From the NCBI RefSeq assembly GCF_003268655.1, contig NZ_CP029642.1, forward strand, positions 2,976,001-3,040,000: 64,000 nucleotides of DNA, written 5' to 3'. The notes under the pieces are model-generated. The model made no database searches. It saw only the letters and a list, made by a program, of their open reading frames with translations, and was not told the origin of the DNA. Made by a program: the position numbers and the translations under genes. Positions 26,978 through 35,718 of this stretch are shown piece by piece. Each line of letters begins with the position of its first letter. Position 1 is the stretch's first letter. This DNA comes from Arthrobacter dokdonellae (GTDB lineage: Bacteria > Actinomycetota > Actinomycetes > Actinomycetales > Micrococcaceae).

Positions 26978-27952
26978 ATGTCCACAGATATGCCGAGTAA
27001 CGAAAGAACTGCCGAACCACCGTGCAAAGTCGCTCCTGACATCACGGTCATCGCATCGATCAACATCGACTGGACAGTCTCTTCTCCACGGATCCCGGGT
27101 GTGGGTGAAACCATTATCGGCGACAAGCTCGCGCGGTCGTGGGGCGGAAAGGGCGCGAACCAGGCTGTCGCCGCAGCCAGGCTGGGCAATTCTGTGCGCA
27201 TGGTAGGCGGAGTTGGTGACGATGACTTGGGACAGTCGTACATCCGGCAGCTCAATGGTGAAGGAATCGACACCGAGTCGATTGCGCGATTCCCGGATGA
27301 ACCAACCGGCCTCGCCTTCATCACCGTCGCCCACGGCGGCGCAAACAGCATAATCGTCATTCCCGGCGCCAATCATTCGGTCCGGGAAGAACACATTCGG
27401 ACGGCCCTGGAACGTGGGTTTGGCGGGGTCGTTCTCGGGCAGCTGGAGTTACCAATTGCAACGACTACGGCATCATTCCAGCGGGCACGCGCTGCAGGTG
27501 CCGTTACCGTCCTCAACCCTGCTCCGGCTTGTTCGAATGTGGACGAGCTTCTGCTCGTGAGCGATATCGTCGTGCCCAACGAGGTTGAGTTCGAACAGAT
27601 CACCGGGCACAAAGCGACGTCCGACGCTGAACTTTCAGCCGGTTCACAGTTTTTCTTCGACCGTGGAGCTTCATGGGTAGTCGTCACGCTCGGCGACCGG
27701 GGCACTGCACTAGTCAGACCGGCCGGCATCGATTATGTAGCGGCCCATAAGGTCAGCGCAGTGGATACGACTGCTGCGGGCGATTCATTCATAGGGGGGC
27801 TCGTACATTCGCTTGCTACTGAGGCGAAAATCGGTCGGGAGAGTATGCTGTGTGCGTGCGAATTCGGAACCAAGGTCGCAGCGTGGTCGGTTCAGCGAGT
27901 TGGGGCACAGTCGTCTCTTCCAAGGGCCATCGATCTAGCTCAAACTACGTGA
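26978..27952 (+). CDS. Ribokinase-like PfkB-family sugar kinase (second copy)
   Basis: A 324-residue PfkB kinase. The substrate loop GGKGANQAVAAARLGNSVRM and the ATP-site LNPAPA and VVTLGDRGTALV are intact. The anion-hole motif reads DTTAAGDSFIGG, with Ala in place of the first Gly of the usual DTTGAGD; the catalytic Asp is kept. The upstream phosphotriesterase-like gene is broken by the IS, so this kinase has lost its operon partner. No clear ribosome site precedes the ATG. Confidence 0.85.
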   Translation: MSTDMPSNERTAEPPCKVAPDITVIASINIDWTVSSPRIPGVGETIIGDKLARSWGGKGANQAVAAARLGNSVRMVGGVGDDDLGQSYIRQLNGEGIDTESIARFPDEPTGLAFITVAHGGANSIIVIPGANHSVREEHIRTALERGFGGVVLGQLELPIATTTASFQRARAAGAVTVLNPAPACSNVDELLLVSDIVVPNEVEFEQITGHKATSDAELSAGSQFFFDRGASWVVVTLGDRGTALVRPAGIDYVAAHKVSAVDTTAAGDSFIGGLVHSLATEAKIGRESMLCACEFGTKVAAWSVQRVGAQSSLPRAIDLAQTT

Positions 27953-28043
27953 GCACCACAGCCTCATCGGCCAAGGCTGCCTGGCGATGAACTAGGTTTT
28001 CAAAATTTCAGGGATCGCTTTCGGCAAGACAAGCGAAAGGGTT

Positions 28044-28519
28044 CCCGGGCGCCTGGTCGTGCGACGCATCCCGTAACTGAACCCCAAAGCCACCGCAGGC
28101 CAGCCCACGCTCTTTGACACGCACCGCTTCCATGCCTTCTTCACCACCGTCAAAGCCGCCATGCTCGATACCGAGGCCACGGACCAGGTCCACCGCAAAC
28201 TTGCCCGGATCGAGCAGGTCAACGCTGACCTGAAGGACAGTGTCCTGACCCACCTGCCCTCCGGAAAGTTCGCGGCGAACCCGCCTGGCTGGTCGCCGCG
28301 GTCATGGGCGACAACCTCACCCGCACCGCCGGGATCCTCGCCCAAGGCACGTTCGCGAAAGCGCGGACAGGCACGATCCGCACCAAGCTCATCAAAGTCC
28401 CCGGCAGGGTTGCCTCCAGCTCCCGGCCCCAAGGCCTCCATCTGCCCGATGCGTGGCCCTGGCAAACCGAGTGGGAGAACCACTTCACCGCCACCCACGC
28501 ACCACCACAAGCAGCATGA
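28044..28519 (+). pseudogene. IS1380-family transposase remnant
   Basis: The C-terminal third of an IS1380-type transposase is recognisable: TLFDTHRFHAFFTTVKAA, MLDTEATDQVHRKLARIEQV, then after a frameshift near 28275 MGDNLTRTAGILAQGTFAKA and DAWPWQTEWENHF. The N-terminal part with most of the DDE site is absent and no inverted repeats were found. Confidence 0.72.
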
Positions 28520-28580
28520 AACCCGTCAACCCAGCCGATCCCGGCGCAACCCAGAAACACCAAGCGTGGAACTCGACACC

Positions 28581-28697
28581 ATGAAGCTCAAGCACGTCAA
28601 CCTCGGCGCCAGCGACGTCGGCACCCTGGCCCGAACACTCAAGACCCACTTCGTCTACCGGATACTAGTGATCGGCACTGTTCCCGGCTTCCCCTAG
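28581..28697 (+). pseudogene. Possible VOC/glyoxalase-like N-terminal fragment
   Basis: The frame MKLKHVNLGASDVGTLARTL resembles the first strand and helix of glyoxalase-type (VOC) proteins, then degenerates and stops at 28697. Evidence is one short motif; it may be chance. Confidence 0.3.
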
Positions 28698-28829
28698 GTG
28701 CGTGGGTCGGTAGCGGTTCGGGGTTTCCGCGGCCTTGCGTGGTGAGGTCCCTGCGCTGGTTTCCCTTTTGCCGGTGGGGAGGCCTGGCACCGGGCATTTT
28801 CAGGGTGGGAAGCTCTGAAGGCCAACTAT

Positions 28830-30237
28830 TACTACAGTCGCGTTTATTTTCTGGCCGTGTCGGCGGTTTAATCGGACTTTGGCCCGGAATCCTGTTAATC
28901 ATGGTGGGTGGGCGATGATATTTGGGTGGCAGAGATACAGGAATGGGCTGATGGCCTGGAGGAAATCCGGGAGCTGATCGGGGGTGAGTTCGCCCGGACG
29001 GAGCCGCGGAACAACGCCGTCAGCTACATCCGCGGCCTGCTGTCGGATGAGGAGCGGAAGAACTCCTGGACCCTGTCCGAGCGTGCCGGACAGGGCACTC
29101 CGGATGGGATGCAGCGGCTGCTCTCGACCACGGACTGGGACCCGGACAAGGTCCGGGACGCCTTGGTCGGTTACGTGAAAAAGCATCTGGGGGACCCGAA
29201 GGGGATCCTGGCGATCGACGAGACCGGTTTCCTGAAGAAGGGGACCGCTTCGGCAGGGGTGGCCCGCCAGTACTCAGGCACCGCGGGTCGGGTGGAGAAC
29301 TGCCAGATCGGGGTGTTCCTGTCCTATGCGACACCGGCGGGCCGGACGTTCCTGGACCGGGAACTCTACCTGCCCAAGGCATGGATGGATGACGCTGCCC
29401 GGTGCAAGCGCGCCGGCATCCCGGAAGGCCGGGTGATGGCGACCAAGCCCGTGCTGGCCGCCGACATGATCGAACGCGCCCTGGATGCCGGAATCGAGGC
29501 CGAATGGGCCACCGGCGACGCCGTCTACGGACAGCACGCCGGACTGCGCCGCCGCCTGGAAGCCCGTGGGATGCATTACGTCATGGCCGTGCCCATGAAC
29601 CAGCGTGCCATTACCCCGGCGCCGGGAACATTGGGCGTTGAGGGGCGGGCCGATGAGCTCTTCGCCGCCCTGGACGGACGCGCCTGGCGCACCCGCACCG
29701 CCGGCACCGGAACCAAGGGCGAGAGGCTCTATGCCTGGGCCAGGATCCGCATCAACGGCCCCGCCGAAACCGGCGAGCACTGGCTGCTGGCCCGCCGCTC
29801 CCTCAAGGACCCCACGGACCTGGCCTACTTCATCTGCTTTACGCCCGAGCGCGTCACCCTGGCCGAGTTGGCCCGGGTCGCCGGAGCCCGCTGGGCCATC
29901 GAGGAAACCTTCCAAACCTCCAAGGGCGAAACCGGACTCGACCACTACCAGGTGCGCCAATACACCGGCTGGTACCGGCACATCACCCTCTCCATGTTCG
30001 CCCACGCCTTCCTGAGCGTCATCCGCTCTAAAAAGGGGGCCCGCAGCCAGGCGCCGAGCACCTGGTAAGACTCTCCCTGCCCGAAATCAGGCACCTCATC
30101 ACACGGATCGCCTGGCACCGGAACCCAGACCCCCACCACATAATCCGCTGCTCCCTCTGGCGCCGACAACACCAATACCACGCCCAACAATTCCACTACA
30201 AAGCCCGCGGCCACACCCCACAAACGCGACTGTAGTA
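28830..30237 (+). mobile_element. IS701-family insertion sequence
   Basis: A 1408-bp element with perfect 16-bp terminal inverted repeats (TACTACAGTCGCGTTT at 28830-28845, complement at 30222-30237) and a 4-bp target duplication CTAT (28826-28829 and 30238-30241), the duplication size known for IS701. The sole gene is the transposase. Intact ends suggest recent insertion. Confidence 0.9.
28908..30068 (+). CDS. IS701-family transposase (C-terminus frameshifted)
   Basis: 386 residues from a GTG at 28908. DDE-region motifs: ILAIDETGFLKKG (first Asp), ATGDAVYGQ (second Asp) and ARWAIEETFQTSKGETGLDHYQV (Glu). At about 30030, in TAAAAAGGGGGC, the frame departs from the family: the expected ending LVRLSLPEIRHLITRIAWHR continues in the -1 frame to a TAG at 30233-30235 inside the right inverted repeat. 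Either an indel in the homopolymer truncated the enzyme or a frameshift rescues it. The DDE residues all lie upstream of the break. Confidence 0.85.
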   Translation: MGDDIWVAEIQEWADGLEEIRELIGGEFARTEPRNNAVSYIRGLLSDEERKNSWTLSERAGQGTPDGMQRLLSTTDWDPDKVRDALVGYVKKHLGDPKGILAIDETGFLKKGTASAGVARQYSGTAGRVENCQIGVFLSYATPAGRTFLDRELYLPKAWMDDAARCKRAGIPEGRVMATKPVLAADMIERALDAGIEAEWATGDAVYGQHAGLRRRLEARGMHYVMAVPMNQRAITPAPGTLGVEGRADELFAALDGRAWRTRTAGTGTKGERLYAWARIRINGPAETGEHWLLARRSLKDPTDLAYFICFTPERVTLAELARVAGARWAIEETFQTSKGETGLDHYQVRQYTGWYRHITLSMFAHAFLSVIRSKKGARSQAPSTW

Positions 30238-30299
30238 CTATGGGACGCTGGCAGGGTCCGCAGCTGCAGTCGTGGGACTGCTGCCCGGGATCTTCAGGC

Positions 30300-30400
30300 G
30301 GTTCGGGCCCGGTAGGTGAAGAGTTTGAGCAGGTTGTGGCAGCCGACGATCAGCTTGCATTCCCCGGATGCCTTCTGGAGTCCGCGCAGCAATGGCCAGT
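30300..30400 (-). pseudogene. IS1182-like transposase tail remnant
   Basis: On the minus strand the text ECKLIVGCHNLLKLFTYRAR resembles the extreme C-terminus of IS1182/IS5-type transposases. Only ~25 residues remain, between the IS701-family element and the amidohydrolase stop. Confidence 0.4.
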
Positions 30401-30412
30401 ACGTCTAGGCTT

Positions 30413-32032
30413 CTAGAAGCCGCCGCGGTTGAAGACGAATTCGCCCCCGACCATGGTCGCCACGGCTGAAACGTTTTGAGATTGTTCAATCGGCAGTCCC
30501 ACGATGTCCTGGTCCAGAATGGTGATGTCCGCGTCCAGGCCCGCCCTCAGTGTGCCCAGGTGGGCCTCATCGTGGGTCAGGTAGGCGCTGTCGGCCGTCA
30601 GCGCGTGCAGAGCTGCGCGTGGGTCAAGCCGTTGTGCCTCGCCCAGGACCGAACCGCCGCTGGTAAGCCTCGTCACGGATGTGCGGAAGGTGGCGAGGGC
30701 GTCCATCGGCGTAATGGGGCAATCTGAATGCATTCCGAAGTGGAGGCCACCGTCCTGCGCATCTCGAGTGGGATCGATCCTAGCGGCACGTGTGGCACCG
30801 ATGAACCGGTCACGGTGTCGATCGCCCCAGTAGTAGACATGGTTGGCGAATATGGAGGCCACGGAGCCTGACGCGACCAGGGACGCGATGTCTTTGGCCG
30901 ATGCCATCTGGAGGTGTTCAACCCGGTGCCTCGGATCTTTTTGTTCCGAGCTACCGCGCAAGGTGGCAAACGCCCCGGCTACGGTGGAGATCGCCAGATC
31001 GCCGTTGGCGTGAACCGCGCATTGGCCGCCGGCGTCGTCAATTCGGCTCAGGAGCCCCGCGAGTTCCTCCGGGGAATAAAGCAGTTCGCCACACTCGGTG
31101 TCCAGGCATGAGTATGGCTCCTTGAGTGCGCCTGAAAGTCCCTGAATGGAGCCGTCCGACCAGAATTTTGCGCCGGCCACCCTGTACCTGCCGATAGCTG
31201 GCTGGGAAAACAGGTCGGGTGACTTTTCCAAATATCGGAGGGCGAGGTCCGACCTGACGTATCCGGTCACCCGGATCGGGAGTCCGGACGACTCTGCTGC
31301 GAGCTTGCGCCACGTTTCAATTTCCAAGTCTCCGGCCATGATTCCCACGCCCAGGTCGTGGATGGAAGTCATGCCCCGTTCAGAGGCTACCTCCAACGCA
31401 TAGACGGCGGCCTCCCGGACATCTGCGGCAGAGGCTTGCGGCATGGCATCGAGAACGGTATGAACAGCCCCCATTTCCCACATCAACCCCGTTAATTTCC
31501 CGGTTTCGTCTCGGACGAACTTGCCGTCCGAGGGATCTGCCCGATCCCGGTGGATGCCGGCGAGTTCAAGGGCACGGGAGTTGGCAGCAACAAAATGCCC
31601 GGATATGTGGGAGACGACGATGGGCACATCTCTGCTGACTGCATCCAGGTCCTCACGGTTGGGATGGCGTCCGTCGGACAGCAGGGTGTCGTCATATCCC
31701 CAGCCTCGTAGCCACTTGCCATCGGCCAGTGTGCCCAGATCTTGGCGGAGGGCCACTTGAATGTCAGCAATGCTTCCGTTGAGGGGGCTGCGGCAGTCCG
31801 TCCAGTTCCGGGTGAGACCGAAGAAGACGGGGTGGACGTGGGACTCGATCAAGCCGGGGACCACAGTAGCACCGTCGAGGTTGATGCGTCGTGGTGCCGG
31901 GCCGGCGGCGGCTTCAACTTCTTCCAGTGTCCCTGCCTTGAGGACCGTGCCTTGGTCCACGACGATGGCCTCGACAGGATCGCTCCAAGCGTCCAGTCGT
32001 ATGGTTCCGTTGGTGAAGATTGCAGCTGACAT
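30413..32032 (-). CDS. Amidohydrolase, YtcJ/NfdA type (third copy)
   Basis: A complete 539-residue amidohydrolase. Motifs in order: LIESHVHP (HxH, about residues 64-66), GAKFWSDGSIQGLSG, CAVHANGDLAIS, HRVEHLQM, FGMHSDCPITPMDA and a C-terminal strand ending in LGTLRAGLDADITILDQD. The ATG at 32032 follows the symporter stop directly (TAA then ATG), so the genes are translationally coupled. The operon (small membrane protein, symporter, amidohydrolase) is faced by a MocR regulator, giving a self-contained uptake-and-hydrolysis module for an unknown amide-like compound. Confidence 0.9.
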   Translation of the reverse strand: MSAAIFTNGTIRLDAWSDPVEAIVVDQGTVLKAGTLEEVEAAAGPAPRRINLDGATVVPGLIESHVHPVFFGLTRNWTDCRSPLNGSIADIQVALRQDLGTLADGKWLRGWGYDDTLLSDGRHPNREDLDAVSRDVPIVVSHISGHFVAANSRALELAGIHRDRADPSDGKFVRDETGKLTGLMWEMGAVHTVLDAMPQASAADVREAAVYALEVASERGMTSIHDLGVGIMAGDLEIETWRKLAAESSGLPIRVTGYVRSDLALRYLEKSPDLFSQPAIGRYRVAGAKFWSDGSIQGLSGALKEPYSCLDTECGELLYSPEELAGLLSRIDDAGGQCAVHANGDLAISTVAGAFATLRGSSEQKDPRHRVEHLQMASAKDIASLVASGSVASIFANHVYYWGDRHRDRFIGATRAARIDPTRDAQDGGLHFGMHSDCPITPMDALATFRTSVTRLTSGGSVLGEAQRLDPRAALHALTADSAYLTHDEAHLGTLRAGLDADITILDQDIVGLPIEQSQNVSAVATMVGGEFVFNRGGF

Positions 32033-33514
32033 TTAGGAGTGGCTCTCTTTCTTGGCCACGTGGTGGATTGCGTGGGCCGAGGTTGTGGCGTCGGTGGGGA
32101 GGGTGCGCCGTCGGGCCGCAAGGGATCGGGTAGGCCCGGCGGCCGGGGCGACCAGCCTGCCAATACCGACAACCAGGAGATTCGCCGCCAACGCAGGCAC
32201 CCCGATATTGAGCCCACCCAAAGTGGCTCCGGAGAGGTAGATGCCTATGGAGGTCAGGGCCCCCACCGCCAGTCCTGCGGCCATGACGCCGGGACGCACG
32301 CGAGTCGGGAAGATCATGAGGAGGACAGGGACAACGAGTTGAGTCAGCCCGTAATAGGCGGTGTTGATCAAGGTTCCCATGATGGTCGGCACTACCAGCG
32401 TGAGCACGATGGAAATCACCAGATAGACGACGATGACGACCTGCGTCATCGACTTTTGCCTGACTTCACTGATATTAGTCAAAACATTCCTGGAGAACAG
32501 CGTTCCGATGACCAGTGCTGACGCGGCAAGGACCACGATGGCACACAGGGCCGCTCCCCCGGCGACCACGCCCACCAGCCAGCCAGGCAGAAGCTGTCGG
32601 GCAACCTCAATGAAAGCAAGGTTGGTGCCCGCACCAGTCAGGCCTGGGACAGCCGAGATGGCGAAGAATGAGGTAAGCAGAATGAAGGGGTACATCAACA
32701 TGTAGAGGGGCATGACAATCTGGGTGCGCCTGATGCTGACGGGCGATTTGCCGCTAAGAACGGCCTGGATGACGAACGGGAACATGTAAAACCCGATGGT
32801 CTGGAACAGGAGGGTCGAGACCGTGTTGAGCATCGGGGCCCCGCCGGGAATGGTGGTGTGCTCCGTGCCCACATTCGCATGGGTGATGATGGTGGCGACG
32901 TTGGGGACCTTGTTCAGCACGAAGCCAGCAACGACCAAGATGACGGCGATCAAGGCAAAGTCTTTCAGGAAGCTGACAAAAGCTGGTGCCCTGATGCCCG
33001 AAAGGAGGACAAAGACCAGAGAGATTCCGACGCCAATGAGAACCGTGACCAACGGAGTCAGACCCAGGCCCAATCCGTTGAGGGCAACCTCCAGGCCCGT
33101 GAGCTGGAGCTGGGCCCAAGGGATCAGGAAGACAACACCAACAAGTGCGGACGTCAGCTCCAACGGCCGGGAATTGAAATGTCCGCGAAAAATATCCGGA
33201 AGGGTCATCGCATCGTATTGGCGCCCAGCTTTCCACAGCAGAGGCAACAAGAAGTAGCCGATGGGATACCCCAGCAGGATGTACCCCATGAACCACACAG
33301 CGAATCCCACGCCGTGCGCGTAGACACCGCCGGGGAACCCGATGATGGTGCCGATGGAGTAGACCTCGCCCACCACCATGATGAACACGACAACGGAACC
33401 GAAGCTTCGCCCGCCCACCAGGAAGTCGGCCGTTGATTTGCCAGCACCGACACGCGAATACAGGCCAATCGCCACGGCAAGCAGCAGGACGACCACGAAC
33501 ATGGCAATGGTCAC
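32033..33514 (-). CDS. Sodium:solute symporter (SSS family)
   Basis: A 493-residue membrane protein with about 13 helices and the SSS pattern (GRSFGSVVVFIMVVGEVYS in helix 2, LVFVLLSGIRAPAFVSFLKD in the middle). The GTG start at 33514 overlaps the stop of the preceding small gene in the pattern GTGA. It should import the substrate of the downstream amidohydrolase with sodium. Unlike the symporter in the 1-3742 cluster it is intact. Confidence 0.88.
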   Translation of the reverse strand: MTIAMFVVVLLLAVAIGLYSRVGAGKSTADFLVGGRSFGSVVVFIMVVGEVYSIGTIIGFPGGVYAHGVGFAVWFMGYILLGYPIGYFLLPLLWKAGRQYDAMTLPDIFRGHFNSRPLELTSALVGVVFLIPWAQLQLTGLEVALNGLGLGLTPLVTVLIGVGISLVFVLLSGIRAPAFVSFLKDFALIAVILVVAGFVLNKVPNVATIITHANVGTEHTTIPGGAPMLNTVSTLLFQTIGFYMFPFVIQAVLSGKSPVSIRRTQIVMPLYMLMYPFILLTSFFAISAVPGLTGAGTNLAFIEVARQLLPGWLVGVVAGGAALCAIVVLAASALVIGTLFSRNVLTNISEVRQKSMTQVVIVVYLVISIVLTLVVPTIMGTLINTAYYGLTQLVVPVLLMIFPTRVRPGVMAAGLAVGALTSIGIYLSGATLGGLNIGVPALAANLLVVGIGRLVAPAAGPTRSLAARRRTLPTDATTSAHAIHHVAKKESHS

Positions 33515-33756
33515 GGGGCCACCTCCGGGGTCGAGTCATCAAGTTCATCGAGCTGGTAGTCCGCGTTCTGGTCAAACAACCGCCAACTGATCCACATCAG
33601 CAGGCTCGTCACTGGAAACATGACGAACATGAACATCAGTATCAACGGAACGCCGAAAATGGTTGCCGTTGAACCTCCGAGCAACAGCACGCCAAGCGTC
33701 ACGAGGACGACGGGTGTAATCAGAGCGATAACAACGCTCGCTGTTTTGGGGATCAT
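33511..33756 (-). CDS. Small membrane protein (DUF3311-like symporter partner)
   Basis: An 81-residue protein with two hydrophobic helices (SVVIALITPVVLVTLGVLLL and PLILMFMFVMFPVTSLLMWI) and an acidic tail ending NADYQLDELDDSTPEVAP. Such two-helix proteins (DUF3311) commonly precede SSS symporter genes and are thought to be small partner subunits. I chose the ATG at 33756 with RBS AAGGAAGAAG; the longer open frame upstream has no support. Its stop overlaps the symporter start by 4 bases. Confidence 0.75.
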   Translation of the reverse strand: MIPKTASVVIALITPVVLVTLGVLLLGGSTATIFGVPLILMFMFVMFPVTSLLMWISWRLFDQNADYQLDELDDSTPEVAP

Positions 33757-33803
33757 GGCTTCTTCCTTGTAAGTGGGGTGAGTCACATTATTCTGGCTTT
33801 CTT

Positions 33804-33821
33804 TGGACCTGACAAGGTCCA
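33804..33821. promoter_or_regulatory. Inverted repeat in MocR/symporter divergent promoter
   Basis: TGGACCT and AGGTCCA form perfect 7-bp arms around GACA. A further related half site GACCAGTCC follows at 33836. The repeats lie in the 120-bp gap between the small-membrane-protein gene and the MocR gene and are the likely binding site of that regulator. Confidence 0.55.
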
Positions 33822-33876
33822 GTATTTTGCTATTTGACCAGTCCAGAAAGAGGCGATGTGCTGATAGGCTCGGGCC

Positions 33877-35364
33877 ATGGCAAGAACACAGCAGCAAACG
33901 CCGAGAGACTTAGCCCTGCTTCAGGCACCGCCCGGAACACCGCTGCATTTACGGGTTCGCCGCACCGTGGAGGGCCCTATCGCCTCCGGAGTCTGGCCCG
34001 CAGGCACAAGAATCCCCTCAAGCCGACAAATTGCCGAGCTTCTTGGCGTATCCCGAACCACCGTCCAGGCCGCATACAGTGGACTCCTCGATGACGGCTT
34101 CATTGTCGCCAAATCCCGCTCAGGGTTCTTCGTCAACCACCAGATCTCCCCCATCAGCGTTGACCAAAACAGAAGTCCTGACGTGCAATCCGACAGATCC
34201 GAGATCGACTGGGTCCAGCTGGCCTCATCGGCCGCCCCGGCTCTTCCAGAGCTGGATAGAGAACCGCGATGGTGGACTTACGAGTACCCCTTCGTCACCG
34301 GCCAGCACGACCCCGCGTACTTTCCTGCGGCAGCCTGGATGCGGGCCCTGAAGGCCTCACTTGCCACCGACGAACACCGCCACGCCAGCCTGGACGACGT
34401 ACTCATGGACGATCCACTGCTGCTTGAGACCATCTGCCGCTTGATCCTGCCAGCCAGGGGGATCTTTACCGAACCGGACAATGTCCTCATCACGCTTGGC
34501 AGCCAACAAGGCCTACAGCTTTTGGGCGAAAGCCTGCTGCATTCCGGCGATTCCGTCCTTGTGGAAAGCCCAGGGTATCTCGATGCCCGCCATGTCTTTT
34601 CGCGAGCCGGAGCCAACCTCGGGTACCTTCCGGTGGATGCCGAGGGGGCCATACCGCAGGAATCCTATTCACATGCAAAAATGATCTATCTGACTCCCAG
34701 TCACCAGCACCCAACGAACGTCACACTCACAGCCAAACGTCGTCTCGATTTCATTGGTGACGCCTCACGACATAACTTCATCATTGTCGAAGACGACTAC
34801 GACTCAGAGCTGCGCTACGAAGGCCAACCCTCCCCCGCAATGGCGGCTTTGGACCCCCACGGCCGGACCATTTACCTCGGGACAATGTCCAAGGTCCTGG
34901 CCCCGGGCATTCGCGTCGGATTCCTCGTAGGACCGGCACCGCTTATCGCCATCCTACGCAAAACACGTCGTTATCAACACAGGCAGCCGCCCGGGCAAAT
35001 TCAACGAGCCGTGGCGCTGCTGTACCAAAACGGGGACTTCCGTTCGTCGCTGCAGTCCTACAGGCGAGCCCTGGGCACCCGCTGGAATACTGCCTCAGCA
35101 ATTGCGCGTGAGATATTTCCCGACGGGCAGACCCTCCCCCCGGGAGGAACAGGCCTGTGGCTCAAGGCCCCCTCCGAAATAGACACGCGTGAGCTGCGGG
35201 TCCTCGCCAAGAAGAACGGGATCCTGTTTGACTCCGGGGAAAAATATTTCGCCAGTAGTCACACCTCAAACAACTACATGCGCATTGGATTCGCCTCCAT
35301 CCCTAACGAGCGGATCGTACCCGGACTCCTCAAGCTTGCCGCGCTGTTTCCCAAATGCTCATGA
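33877..35364 (+). CDS. MocR-type GntR/aminotransferase regulator
   Basis: A 495-residue PLP-dependent MocR regulator. N-terminal winged helix: GPIASGVWPAGTRIPSSRQI, then AELLGVSRTTVQAAYSGLLD (about residues 33-72). C-terminal class I aminotransferase-like domain with ITLGSQQGLQLL, IVEDDYDSELRYEGQPSPA and the PLP-lysine motif YLGTMSKVLAPGIRVGF. The effector is likely an amino compound forming an aldimine. Divergent position points to the symporter-amidohydrolase operon as its target. Confidence 0.92.
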   Translation: MARTQQQTPRDLALLQAPPGTPLHLRVRRTVEGPIASGVWPAGTRIPSSRQIAELLGVSRTTVQAAYSGLLDDGFIVAKSRSGFFVNHQISPISVDQNRSPDVQSDRSEIDWVQLASSAAPALPELDREPRWWTYEYPFVTGQHDPAYFPAAAWMRALKASLATDEHRHASLDDVLMDDPLLLETICRLILPARGIFTEPDNVLITLGSQQGLQLLGESLLHSGDSVLVESPGYLDARHVFSRAGANLGYLPVDAEGAIPQESYSHAKMIYLTPSHQHPTNVTLTAKRRLDFIGDASRHNFIIVEDDYDSELRYEGQPSPAMAALDPHGRTIYLGTMSKVLAPGIRVGFLVGPAPLIAILRKTRRYQHRQPPGQIQRAVALLYQNGDFRSSLQSYRRALGTRWNTASAIAREIFPDGQTLPPGGTGLWLKAPSEIDTRELRVLAKKNGILFDSGEKYFASSHTSNNYMRIGFASIPNERIVPGLLKLAALFPKCS

Positions 35365-35535
35365 GCATATGAGGCTCTTCAGAATCCAGGGGGTATTCTC
35401 GGTCTGAATCCGCCGGAGGGCCTCCGAGCCTAAAATGGCCGGCCTGGACGGTGAACCTCCCCGCGGTTGCGCGGCGTAAAGATGAGCCACTTTGCCCGCA
35501 GTATCAACCCGTTCACAGGCAGTGCCACTGGCTCA

Positions 35536-35718
35536 CAAAGAGGAACTCCCCCTTTACTCCCCCTTGTCAAACGAAAACTACCGCTACCTACGGCATGCCA
35601 TCGACTTTGAAACCGCCCCAAAGTCCCTAAAATTCAATGTTTTTGAGAGTCAACGACACACAGCAGCATCCAGATGACTAGTTTCTCTTGCCCGCCGGTT
35701 CGAGTCCGGCCCGGGGCA
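35536..35718 (+). repeat. Direct repeat with tRNA 3' end (right copy, att-like)
   Basis: Second copy of the block at 23816-23994, in the same orientation, about 11.7 kb away. The tRNA 3' part at 35694-35718 is identical (T-stem GCCGG/CCGGC, loop TTCGAGT, acceptor CCGGGGC, then A). The middle is more diverged than the two ends. No full tRNA can be folded here. Confidence 0.7.

Noticed and set aside
30025..30040. Classical programmed -1 frameshift site in the IS701-family transposase
   Set aside because: The in-frame codons are TCT AAA AAG, so the heptamer is T AAA AAG and not a canonical X XXY YYZ; slippage is possible but not supported.
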